DNA of 64,000 bases, from the NCBI GenBank assembly GCA_009823505.1, contig VZQC01009975.1, positions 818,475-882,474 of the forward strand. Direction: 5' to 3'. This document shows, in pieces, positions 46,331 through 56,835 of this stretch. Each line of letters starts with the position of its first letter. Position 1 is the first letter of the stretch. The translations under genes were made by a program, and so were the position numbers. Under the pieces are notes generated by a model. The model made no database searches. It had not been told where the DNA came from and saw nothing but the letters and a program-made list of their open reading frames with translations. The DNA comes from Rhizomys pruinosus. Its lineage: Eukaryota; Chordata; Mammalia; Rodentia; Spalacidae.

Positions 46331-46592
46331 TGGTGAGAGAGAATCCAAGTGGACTTTTTTTTGGAGAACCTTCAGAACAGGAAGAGAAGAGTGACTTAGG
46401 CTTCAATATCAATATATAACAAAATTGAAAAGCCTGAAACCGTTAGACAAGCCAATCTCATAAACAAGGAGGAGGAAAAAAAAAAAAAGCATCAGAAGGA
46501 GGACAAGCAAAACACCCAACATAGTAGTGAAAGACATTTGTGATTTGAACACAAAAGGAAACCCACATGCCAGGACAGACGGAAGGGACAAC

Positions 46593-47563
46593 ATGGGAAA
46601 GGCAAGGATAATCCCAAACAGGCTCTACCAAACCTATAAGAGATAGCTACAATGGGCCCCTTGGAGGTGACCCAAAGAACAGATCTTAGAGAATAATTGC
46701 AGACCTATGCAGAGAAATTAAAGAAAATAAAAAGAATTCAGAGAACTAAAAGAGAGAGAATAAAAACTCAAAAAGGACCTAGAGGGATACAATGACAAAC
46801 TTTGGAAAGAACTAAAGGAACAGAAAATGAAAAACTCCAGAAAGAACTAGAGGGAGAAAAAGCAAATCAAAAAGGAATAGAAAACACTGAAAAAGGAAGC
46901 CAACCAACAAAGTAAGGAGCACCAAGAACAGATTGACAAGCTCAAAAAGGAAATGGAAATACTAAGGAAAACACAATATGAAATGAAAAAGGAAATAGAA
47001 TTCAAGAAGAAAAGGAAAGGAAAAGCCTCAGAAGTAGAATGAAGAAGCAAGAACAAAAAAAATATCAGAATCTGGAAGAAACACAGAGCAATAAAAAGCC
47101 AAATAAAGATTATGAAAAATTTAAAAATACACAAAAGTGGAACAACCAGGAAATATGGGACACTATGAAAAGATCAAACCTCCACATCATAGGAATAGAG
47201 GAGGAGAAGAATCCCAGAGATAATTATAGATAGATCTTCAACAGAATAATAGATGAAAATTTCCCCAAACTAAAAATAGACAACCCATACAAATACAAGA
47301 AAGCAATATAAAGACTCCAAATAGACAAGATCAGAAAAGAAACTCCCCATGCCATAACATAGTTAAAATGCTAGACACCCAAAACAAAGGCAAAATTCTG
47401 AAGGCTACAAAAGAAAAACAAGTCACATACAAAGGGAATCCCATCAGAATTACAACTGACTTCTCAGCACAAACCATGAAAGCAAGAAGCATTCCCAGTG
47501 TTAAAAGACTATGGATGCCAAGCCAGAATACTTTACAAAGCAAAAACCTTGACTATAGTTGGT
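46593..47563 (+). pseudogene. L1 ORF1, decayed, joined to the 3' module
   Basis: Aligns with the ORF1 at 28627. The probable start ATG lies at 46593 in a sequence matching the other copy. Lys/Glu-rich coiled-coil sequence follows, then KNTQKWNNQEIWDTMKRSNL at about 47120 and VTYKGNPIRITTDFSAQTMK at about 47430. Several frameshifts occur. Homology stops at about 47563, before the ORF1 end, and continues straight into 3' module sequence (AAAATGGTAACACAATTGAA). Confidence 0.85.
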
Positions 47564-47565
47564 GA

Positions 47566-49360
47566 AAATGGTAACACAATTGAACTAATTGGAATATAAA
47601 ATGTTAATTATTTTATTTATAATTTGTATTGGGTTAAGGTACACAAATGGCCTCTATATTTTTCTGAATATACAACATCACATTATAACACTTTCTTTTA
47701 CTCTAGGACAATTTAAAGGAACTAAACCTAAATTTCCTTCCCAAATAAGTAGCATACGCAATGAGAAACATTTGGGTAATTTAATGAAAAGCTTATGCCT
47801 TGGCTCCTGTTTATGGGTATGTGTAATACAACTAGGCATCTATAGGTCAAAAACATAAAAACCTAAAAAAAAAAAAAAGAGGGAGGTGGGAGGTGGGGTA
47901 CTATCCTTTCTGGATACAAATGGAAAACTCTGGTTTCAATCCTATTGATAAATTTTCAATTTTTGAGATCTTGAAACTTAACATGGGAGGAGAATTTTAT
48001 GTTCCCACAGGTAAAAATCACCAATCTAAATGCCTGAAAACATACAACTTATGGCTATGCAGGATGGAACTGGAAATGCCAGCAGAGAGGCTGACCCACT
48101 GAACATTAAAGAAAGATGGAACCTCAGACTGCCTGAGTCACAGACACTGAAGCATCTCTCTGATATATGGGTTAACTGTCTTATAATGGGCACCTAATGA
48201 AGTTTACTTTCAGATACTGAGAAACCTCTACCTCTCCCTTTATAGGAAAAAGAAAAACGATGTGGTAATGAACCACTCCCTAAACTGTAAATTAGAGCCA
48301 ATTGTTACAGTGGTAATTTCCTATAAAACAGGTATAACTACCCTTTTTTATTGACTGATAGGCAGAGAACTGTGAAAGGATAATTCTCTATCTAGAAACA
48401 AATATAATATAAATTATAAGCTGGGTAATTAAGAAAAATATATTACTACAGAAAGCTCTGACATCAGCAATGAATTATTCTGCCTAGGACGATGTTGGCT
48501 AGGGGATTGAAACCGCCCCCCCCCCCAATTTATAAAGGCCTTTTGCCTATAAGTGGGATATATGCAAGGAGAAAGGCAGTAAGTCCTGTTGTCGAAGACC
48601 TGGTGTGAGCATGAAAAATGTTATGAGACGTCACTTTGCTAGCGTAACTGGCCCTCTGAAATGCCAGAGAGCTTACCAAAGGCCACTAAAGAAATACAGC
48701 AAAATATTGGTCTCCCTGAAAAGCAAGACTCCTCCGTCCAAAACTCGTACACTCACGCCTGGAATATACTATGCAACAGTGGCAGCCAAGTGACTATATA
48801 TATATATTATATATATATATATATATATTATATAATATAATCCCAAATCTTATTGGCTATTAACTCTCTCCTTGAGGAATACTCACAGTGGATGCCAACA
48901 AGCTTATGTCCTCTAGGTGGTTAGGAGATGTTATAAGCCACAATAAAGAACTTGTCACCCTTTATAGAGAAACCACAGATTGCGGATTAGAATACAATCC
49001 AAGCATCTGTGTCAGGATCACAGCTTAGCTTGACATAATAATTGGTACTGCTTAAATGCCTGTACATCAAATTGCTTGTGCTTTGTTAGTATGACTAAAA
49101 AGTATCACTGGGAAAAGCTTGTCAACCATGAAGGGAAACACCTGAACAGACTAAGTCCAAATGACAACTCCAGAAGAAATTAACTGTTTTTCTCACCCAC
49201 TTGTGCCCCTTCCAAAGCCAGGGAACAAATGTGGAAAGAGGAGGCATGGTAGAAAATGTAAGGGCTGTGGAGATAGGGGTGAATCATGAGACTACAGGAA
49301 TATAGTCTGGACTCCTAATGATCAACATGCCTGTGCATACAAGCTTCTCCAACGTGGACT
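47566..49360 (+). repeat. Long L1 3' module, diverged copy
   Basis: Shares ordered landmarks with 52.9-54.6 kb and 61.2-62.9 kb: a TATGTGTAATACAACT-like line, GTTCCCACAGGT, CCAGCAGAGAGGCTGACCCA, CCTGTTGTCGAAGACCTGG, ATTGGCTATTAACTCTCTCC, GATGTTATAAGCCAC and CAAATTGCTTGTGC. Divergence from the other copies is higher than theirs from each other. A (TA)n run lies at 48795-48835. No ORF is shared between copies, so it is non-coding. Confidence 0.8.
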
Positions 49361-49506
49361 ATGGGAACCTTGGGTTGTTCAAAATTTGACATAGATACTT
49401 GCAAAATGCACCAATTACCTAATTGTATGACAAACTGAGTAACATCAATTGTATCGGCAAACAAACTGTGTATTATATTGTAGAATCCCTTAAAAATAAA
49501 CAAATA

Positions 49507-49548
49507 AAAAAAAAACAGAAAAGAGCACAAGGGAATGATCTAACACTG

Positions 49549-49593
<45 letters not shown>

Positions 49594-52353
49594 AGAAATA
49601 ACAAAAATCAGAGCAGAGATCAATGAAATAGAAACAAAGAAAACCAACAAAAATCAATGAATGCAAAAGTTGGTTCTTTGAGAGAATAAACAAGATAGAC
49701 AGACCCTCTAGCCCAGTTAAACAAAAGAAAAGAAGGAACAACTCCAAACAATAGAATCTGTGATGAAAGGGGAAAACATCACAAGAGACAATGAAAAGAT
49801 CCAGTCAATCATATTGGAATACTTAAAAACCTACACTCTACTAAGTTTGAAAAACCTAGAAGAAATGGATGAATATCTGAAATCCTGGGAATCACCAACA
49901 AGCTCAACCAAGAGAAATCGACAGCCTAAATAGACCAATAGTACAGGAAGAAATTGAAGATGTAATAAGTAGCCTCCCAACCAAAAATTCCCAGGCCCAG
50001 ATGGTTTCATGGCAGAATTCTATAAAATATTTCAAAAAGACTTACAACCATTACTACTCACAAGTTGTTTAGAAGGATTACAAACGGAGGGAGTTCTCCC
50101 AGATTCCTTCTATGAAGCCAGCATCACGCTATTACCAAAACCAGGGAAAGATACAACCAAAAAGGAGAACTATAGACCCATCTCCCTAATGAACACAGAT
50201 GCCAAAATTCTAAACAGGATACTGGCAAATTGCATACAGACCCAACATCAAGAAGATCATCCATCATGAAAAGTGGATTCATACAGAGATGCAGGGATGG
50301 TTCAACATACGAAATCAATAAATATCATCAAAACATATAAATGGACTGAAAAGACAAAAACCACACCAATCATCTCAATTGATGCAGAGAAAGCTTTGAC
50401 AAATCCAGCATCCCTTCATGTTTAAAGTTCTAGAGGGAATTGGACTGGAGGAATATTCCTCAATGTAATCAAAGCCATATACAGAAATCCACAGCCAATA
50501 TCATCCTAAATGGGGGAAAGGACAGAAGCATTCCCCTTAACGGTAGAAAAAAAAAAAAGAAGCATCCCTTCACCACTCCTTTTCATAATAGTGCTTGAAA
50601 TCCTTGCTAGGGCAATAAGGCAAGAAAAGGAAATTAAAGGAGTTCTAATGAAAAGAAGTCAAGTATCCCTTTTTGCTGATGATATGATTTTTACTAGGGA
50701 TGCTAAAAAACTCCACCAGAAAACTTCTAGAAACGAATAAGAGCTTCAGTAAAGTGGAAGGATACAAAATAAATCTAGAAAATCGTAGCCTTCTTTACAC
50801 ACAACAACAACAGGCAACTGAAGAAGGACTACAAGGAGACTTTCCCACTCACAATAGCCTCAAAGAACAGTAAAATACCAAGGAAACAACCTACCAAAGA
50901 CACCAAGATCTCTACAACAAAAATTTTAAAACACTTGAAAAAGGAAATTGAGGAAGACATCAGAAGATGGACAAAACCTCCCATGCTCATGGATTGGGAA
51001 AATAAAACATAGTAAAACTGTCCATCGTACCCAAACTTGTGTACAGATTTAATGTTTTAATTAATTTAATTAAATTAAATTGTGTATACAATTTAAGAGC
51101 TTCTTCACAGGCTTGGAAAAAAATCCTCAATTTCATTTGGAAAAACAAAAGACCCCAAATAGCCAAAGCAACACTGAGCGAAAAGAGCAATACAGGGAGG
51201 ATCACTATACCAGACATCAAACTATACTACAGGGCTATAGTCATAAAAACAGCCTGGTACTGGCACGAAAATGGACCAGTTGACCAATGGAATAAAACTG
51301 AAGATCCATACCTGAACACAAACAATTTCAGCCACCTCATATTTGACAAGAGGACCAAGAAACACAATTGAGAAAAGACAGCATCTTCAGTAAGTGGTGT
51401 TGGCAAAACTGGATCACCACTTGTAGAAGAATGAAATTAAACCCCTACCTCTTGCCCTGTACAAAAGTCAATTCCAGATGGATCAAAGACCGCAATGTGA
51501 ATCCCAAAACTCTGGAGGTGATAGAAGAGAATCTTGGCAGCAGACTACAAGACATAGGTGTAGGAAAAGACTTCCTAAACAGACAGCAGCTGCACAAGAA
51601 ACAAGATCGACAATTGACAAATAGGACCTTATTAAACTCAAAAGAAACAATCAAGGAAGTGAAGAGAAAACCCACAGAGTGGGAGGAAACCTTCACTGCA
51701 GATACATCTGACAAAGCATTAATTTCCAGAGTTTACAAGCTACTCAAAAAACAAAGAAGAAAGAAAATAAATGAATCACTCAGAAGATGGAGCAAAGAAT
51801 TGAATAGAGACTTCACAGAGGAGGAATTAGAGATGGCTGAGAAGCATCTTAAAAACTGTTCAACATCACTAATAATTAGGGAAATGCAAAGTAAGACCAC
51901 TTTAAGATATCATCTCACTACAATAAGACTGGCCAGGATCAAGAAACAAATGATAACAAGTGCTGGAGAGGTTGTGAGGAAAGGGGAACACACATCCATT
52001 GCTGGTGAGAATGTAAACTTGTATAGCCACTATGGAAAGCAGTGTGGAGAACCCTTAGAAGACTCAAAATGAGCTTCCATTTGACCCAGTCATACACAAT
52101 CCTGGGTATATACCCACAAGACTCATCTTACTGCAGAAATACATGCACAACTATATTTACTGCAGCTCTCTTGACAATAGCAAAAAGCTAGAACCAACCC
52201 AAATGCCCCTCAACTGATGAGTGGATAGAGAAAATGTACATAATGGAGTTCTATGTAGCGGTAAAGAAAGACATCATGAACTTTGCAGGTAAATGGATGG
52301 AGCTAGAAGACATTATGTTAAGTGAAGTAACACAGTCCCAGAAAAACAAATGA
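49507..52353 (+). pseudogene. L1 ORF2 (partial; reverse transcriptase and C-terminus), decayed
   Basis: The endonuclease domain is missing by truncation. Reverse transcriptase segments survive: [20 protein letters not shown], then [20 protein letters not shown] at 50130-50230, and [15 protein letters not shown] near 50660. The C-terminal part is open for 234 codons at 51368-52072 (EEELEMAEKHLKNCSTSLII) but its Cys-rich motif is damaged. Many small deletions break the frame. The TGA at 52351 matches the end used at 60851. Confidence 0.9.
49551..49590 (+). repeat. Long poly(A) run inside L1 ORF2
   Basis: About 39 As sit between ACACTGAGC and AGAAGAAATAACAAAAATCA. In the 28 kb L1 the same interval holds about 50 bases of ordinary ORF2 sequence (30745-30795). 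The run therefore replaces coding sequence. Confidence 0.9.
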
Positions 52354-54720
52354 CAAATGGTGTCCCTCATCTGTGGATGCTAGCGCCAATAACCAGTTAT
52401 AAATATTTCTTGGGAGAGGGATGCATATTAAAAGCACAACAGAAAGACTGCATCAAAAAACTGACTGAAATGGTGAATCAGGAGGGGTGGGAGGGACAGG
52501 AGAGGGACACCGGTCTATATTCAATTAATACATATTTAATTGACGTGAGTTCAACAAGTATCCAATTTTTCCCAGACTCTGTCTACAGGTTACATGGTGT
52601 TTTAGGACTAAATAAAAGTAAATATGTGTATTATTAAGCAACATTGGTTTAAAGGTTCTAATAAAAATGGTAATGCACCTGAGTTTAATTTGGAAATACA
52701 AATTGTTGTTGTCCATATTTGTTTTACTTAAATCTAAAATGAAAAAAAAAAAACCTGAAAAGCAGGACCAGTTATGGCAGAATACATGGTCTGGGATGGG
52801 GTGGGGGTGGGTGGGGAGGGAAGGGAAATATGCCGATCTGAATTGGAAATGAATGTACGAATGCACAAACCATCAATAAAAATTAAATTAAAAAAAATCT
52901 GTATAACAATAACTTTGGGATTGGCACATACAAATGTCTCTCTATAATTTTTTCTGTTGTACAGTATCACCTCGTAGCTTCTCTTTTAACTGTAGGTATT
53001 TTAACTTAAAAATAAGTTTGCCTCCCAAGTTAACCACTACCATCACCCAAAACAGCATGGGTGAATTTGATGAAATCTGCCTTGATTCCGCCTATAGGTA
53101 TGTGTCAATGCAACTGCTTTCTTCTGAGACTCATGGGTCAAAAAAACAAAAACATAAAATAAAAAAAGGGGGATACAGATAGATACATGAAACTTTTTGC
53201 AAAACCTTGCAATTCAAATCTTAAAACTAACTATGGGAAAAGATTTGTATGTTCCAACAGGTCAAAATTCACCAACTTAACAGCTGAGAAAGAAAAGATA
53301 CAGCTTTGCATGTGTAGGATGTACTAGAAGTGCCAGCAGAAAGGCTGGCCCATCTGAACATTGAAAGGAAGAAAAGCTCAGATTGCTACAGACATCAAAC
53401 CGTTTTGGTGGCCCCTACTTGTAACAACTATTTATACTGAGTCCTAATGAACTTACTTTCTAGGTGCCACAAAGGTTTTTTTTTTTTAAAATTTTAAGGT
53501 ACTGATTTCTTAACTCCCTCCCCATAGACTAAGAGAAATATGATGATGAGCGTTTTCTCTAACTATAAATTGGAACCAATTTATAGTTATAGAGGTAACT
53601 CTTATAAAGCTGGTAAAAACTGCCTTCTTTAATTGACTAATAGACAATAGGAACTGTGAAAAGGATTATTCTCATTCAGAACCAAATATAATACTAAAGT
53701 TCCTTAAGCTATGCACTTAAGCAAAATATATTAATACAGGAGTCTCTGATATCAGCAATGGATTATTCTACCAAGGAGATGTTGAACCAGTGGATTCAAG
53801 ACCCCCCCCCAAAAAAGGTAAAGGCTTTCTGGCTGTAAACTGGGATACCTGCAAGAAGAGAGGCGATAAGGCCTGCTGTCGAAGACCTGAGCCTAACATG
53901 GGAAAGATAACATTGAGAACGCAGCACTTGCAAGTGTACGTTGGTCTCTGGAATACCAGAGAGTATACCAAAGGCCACTAAACAATAATGCAAAAAAAAA
54001 AGTCTCTTTGAGTCAAGCAGACTCCTCCATCAGCACCAGCTAACCTCACCTGCCTGGAAATACTCCGTAGCAGTAGGGAGCCATATGCCTGTAATATCCC
54101 AAATCTAATTGGCTATTACCTCTCCTTGGAGGAATAACCATGGCTGATGCCACAGAGCTTACATCCTCTAGTGGTTAGGAGATGTTATAAGCCACGTAAG
54201 ACCCTGTCATATTTTACAGAAAAAACGTAATTCTGGATTAACATAACATCCAAACATCTGTGTCTATACCAAAGTAACCTACCATACACATTAGTACTGT
54301 TTTAATACCTATATATCTAATTGCTTGTGCTTCATTAGTAGGATTGAAAGGTTATTCCTGGACAAACTGTCAGCCCCTGTGAAAGGAAACAGCCAGAATT
54401 GACCAGAGTCCAAGATGACAGCTCCAGAAAAAGTAGACTGTGTTGTGCTTCTGTCACCTGTTCCCCCTTTTCTAAGCCTAGGGAACAATCTTGCAGGAAA
54501 GAGGGGGCATGATAGAATGTATAGGGCTGCAATTGGGGTGAATGTGAAACTAATAGCAATATAATCTGGACATCCATCTGATCAACTTGATTGAACTACA
54601 ACCCCTCCCCCAGCTGGATGGTGGGACCAGGGCTGTGGGTTTGGGCACAATGCTTGCTTGGCAAATTGGTTTTACATTGAAATGTGTACTTACATTCATA
54701 AATTAATTACTGTTATTGTT
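52354..54720 (+). repeat. Long L1 3' UTR / 3' module, copy D
   Basis: The first 200 bases match the short L1 3' UTR (GGAGAGGGATGCATATTAAA, GACAGGAGAGGGACACCGGT). Instead of ending, the sequence continues into the module: TGTCTACAGGTTACATGGTG, TCTGTATAACAATAACTTTG, CTATGGGAAAAGATTTGTAT, GCCTGCTGTCGAAGACCTGA and CTGGATGGTGGGACC. It has no conserved ORF. Confidence 0.85.
52736..52894 (+). mobile_element. 159-bp L1 3' end inserted in another L1's 3' UTR
   Basis: Contains CAGTTATGGCAGAATACATG, a G-rich run (GGGATGGGGTGGGGGTGGGT) and ACCATCAATAAAAATTAAAT, that is, only the L1 terminus. It is flanked by AAATCT (52730-52735 and 52895-52900). The uninterrupted site in copy E reads ACATAAAATCT, and here CTT/AAATCT fits the TT/AAAA preference of L1 endonuclease. 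Confidence 0.8.
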
Positions 54721-54749
54721 AAAGATAATGAAAAAAAATAAGAAGTAAT

Positions 54750-54988
54750 ATAAAAAGAAAATGTTGTGAGCAATCATTGGCAGGAAATGTATTTCTTGCG
54801 ATCTTTTAACTACTAAAAACAAATTATTAAAAAAAAACATTTAAGGTCAAAAGTCACTTCGAATTGCAAGCTTAACCACTAATCACTTGAAGAAACGCAG
54901 TCTGAATTAAACTCATTTATATTTTATTTTATATCAAATTACGTTATTTTGCCTTCTTTCCCTATATCATTATGAATTTTGTAAAAGA

Positions 54989-55025
<37 letters not shown>

Positions 55026-55690
55026 AAATGGAAAAATAACCTACAGCTTTGTGTTTCTGTGTGCAATTAAAAAGAGTAAAACCAACCCTCAAAATTAGGG
55101 AGAAAATGCTACACACTTTCTTATATGACTGCCAAGGAGGCAGCTGAGAAGCCAATGCACTAAGACCCATAGCGATCCATGACCAGACCATGGGAAGCAG
55201 AAGATGGCTGGGGATGTTCAGACGGACTCTCTCGGGAATTTTTGGCTCTTGTGTGGTTTTTGCAGCACATGAGTGCCAAGGAGAACCAGTTTCAGAGCTC
55301 ACATTTGCGTGGGCTCACAGGTGAACAGAAGCATTTCCTATTGTTCTTATTCTTCACAGGGTTCCCATGTGTCTTCACTGGATGTTTTCATCTGGCTATT
55401 GAAACAAATCAGCACAAACTTAACCTTAGCATAAAACAATTCAAATTCATTTTTTTCTTTTCTGTAGGTATTAAGAGATTAATGTTAATAAGCAAGTGAG
55501 GAAGGGCTAACTCCATTGAGCTATAAATTAATTTGTATATTCTGAAGCATTAACTATTTTACAAGCAATTAGTTTCCTGTGAAAAAGTCAACATTTATGT
55601 AATTTTGAAAGAAGGAAACAATACATAAATCCACTATTCCTACTGCTCAGTGCTTACTTACAATAAGGAGTGAATTAGAAAAATAATTTG
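54750..55690. other. No gene recognised; (TA)n at 54990-55023
   Basis: AT-rich sequence with an uninterrupted TA run of about 17 units. Opposed ORFs of 110 and 106 codons (54970-55302 minus, 55179-55499 plus) have no known domain; the first starts beyond the TA run and ends in it. Confidence 0.5.
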
Positions 55691-55781
55691 GGGGCTCAGC
55701 GGTTAATAGCACCGACTGTTCTTGCAGAGGACCCAGGTTTGATTCCCAGCACCCACATAATGGCTAAGAACCGTCTTTAGT
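55690..55781 (+). mobile_element. B2 head fused to a B1
   Basis: Only the first roughly 90 bases of a B2 are present: GGGGGCTCAGCGGTTAATAG, GTTCTTGCAGAGGACCCAGG and TTTGATTCCCAGCACCCACA, ending GGCTAAGAACCGTCTTTAG. It passes directly into a B1 without an A-rich tail. No B2 remainder follows the B1. Confidence 0.85.
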
Positions 55782-55925
55782 GCTGGGCATGGTAACACAT
55801 GTCTCTAATCCTAGCACTCAGGAGGCAGAAGCAGGTGGATCTCTGTGAGTTCAAGGCCAGCCTGGTCTAAGAGTGAGTTCCAGGCCAGCTGGGACTATAG
55901 AGAGACACTGCCCCCAAAAAAGTAA
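55782..55925 (+). mobile_element. B1 SINE joined to the B2 head
   Basis: B1 from TGCTGGGCATGGTAACACAT through GGCAGAAGCAGGTGGATCTC and AGGCCAGCCTGGTCTAAGAG to ACTGCCCCCAAAAAAGT. Same strand as the adjoining B2 head. Confidence 0.92.
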
Positions 55926-56028
55926 TTTTTTAGTTCTGGACACTATATGCACTAAACTATTAAATGTACTAAATGTGCTAAACTATTAAATGAGATTTTT
56001 TTTCCTTTTTTCTACCTAGCAACTTTCT

Positions 56029-56275
56029 TTTTTTTTTTTTTTTTTTTGTCTGTATGTGTATGACTGTCTGCGGCATGCAAGTCTGCCACCCGTGTCATGC
56101 AATGCTGCTGGAGGTTAGAAGGGGTGTTGAATTCCCTGGAACTGGAGTTCTCCTGGAATTGGAGTTTCAGAGGTTCTAGGCCGCCATGTGGGTGCTGGGA
56201 TTTTAGAACCCAGGGGGGGGGTCATCTCAACAGATGCGTCGCCCCTTCTTAACAGCTTAGCCATATCTCCAGCCC
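56029..56275 (-). mobile_element. Young B2 SINE (17-bp-duplication type), copy 7
   Basis: Minus-strand B2 with both 17-bp units and an 18-bp target-site duplication TCTACCTAGCAACTTTCT (56011-56028 and 56276-56293). Box B and the region beside it are altered: AGAACCCAGGGGGGGGGTCA and GATGCGTCGCCCC replace the normal sequence, either real mutation or poor base calling. Confidence 0.94.
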
Positions 56276-56464
56276 TCTACCTAGCAACTTTCTAAATTCC
56301 TTTTCTATTCTTTCAGAAGATGGCACTCACTCAGGTGAGCTTTTCTTCACCTGACTTGCTATCAGCATTAGCTTTGTTCGGTAAACAGCAGAACTGATTC
56401 CTGCCCCTACCACACAGTGCTCCATTCACAGTCTGCCCCTAAGGGGTGAGAAATTCTCTTCATT

Positions 56465-56585
56465 TTTAAATATTATTTATTTACCCTTTGACAATGTCAT
56501 ACACATATACAATATATGATCATATTCACCTCCAATTTCTCCCCTCCAATTCCCCCAAGGCCTCGGATGCTGTGTTATGGCATTC
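56465..56585 (-). mobile_element. Old L1 3' end fragment
   Basis: The plus-strand TTTTAAATATTATTTATTTA, then TCATATTCACCTCCAATTTC and CCCCTCCAATTCCCCCAAGG, is the reverse of an old Lx-like L1 3' end. It is short, with an uncertain inner edge. Confidence 0.5.
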
Positions 56586-56619
56586 CTAGCCATTCAGTTG
56601 GTGGGAACTCTTTCTTTGT

Positions 56620-56835
56620 TAGGTTAATACATTCTGTTAGTCACTAGGTTTATATCAGAAACAGAGATAAGCAAGGAGTGGCTATTTAAGGGGGCTAAAG
56701 AAGGCCCAAGATAAAGTGTAAGTATGCTCTGAACCTGCAACTTTCCAAACTCCCCAGAGTCAGTGAAGTGCTAATCGGCTGGTCAGCATTGCTGGGAATT
56801 CATTAAAAAATGCAGGATTTTCTGGGACCTTTTTG
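56620..56835 (+). repeat. Unclassified repeat, copy 2 of a diverged pair
   Basis: Partner of 14995-15240, with GCAAGGAGTGGCTATTTAAG, GCTCTGAACCTGCAA and TTTTCTGGGACC in the same order. Family not recognised. Confidence 0.55.

Larger units (their letters stand above)
45955..49500 (+). mobile_element. L1-derived element with ORF1 but no ORF2 (HAL1-like layout)
   Basis: In order: two 194-bp-spaced monomers, leader, a decayed ORF1 to about 47563, then directly a diverged copy of the long 3' module (47566 to about 49360). A tail follows with CAATTACCTAATTGTATGAC and a terminal CTTAAAAATAAACAAATAAA plus poly(A). No endonuclease or reverse transcriptase sequence lies between ORF1 and the 3' module. 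HAL1 elements are known half-L1s with ORF1 only, so this may be that type, an internally deleted L1, or a recombinant. A 5'-truncated L1 begins immediately after its A-rich end. Confidence 0.7.
49507..54750 (+). mobile_element. 5'-truncated L1 with long 3' UTR
   Basis: Starts inside ORF2 (AACAGAAAAGAGCACAAGGG aligns with 30704). ORF2 ends at 52353, and an extended 3' UTR runs to about 54750, about 2.4 kb after the stop. The 3' UTR is interrupted by a 159-base L1 end at 52736-52894. The usual terminal G-rich segment is absent at the 3' end, which fades into ATGAAAAAAAATAAGAAG. It follows the A-rich end of the preceding ORF1-only element. Confidence 0.85.

Noticed and set aside
46045..46419. 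124-codon ORF over the L1 5' UTR
   Set aside because: It translates the two 194-bp monomers, so its internal repeat is nucleotide-level; known murine L1 5' UTRs are non-coding.
53790..53981. Lys/Cys-containing 63-codon ORF in the 3' module, considered as a zinc-knuckle-like peptide
   Set aside because: The spacing of cysteines does not fit a CCHC knuckle, and the frame is not open in the other module copies.
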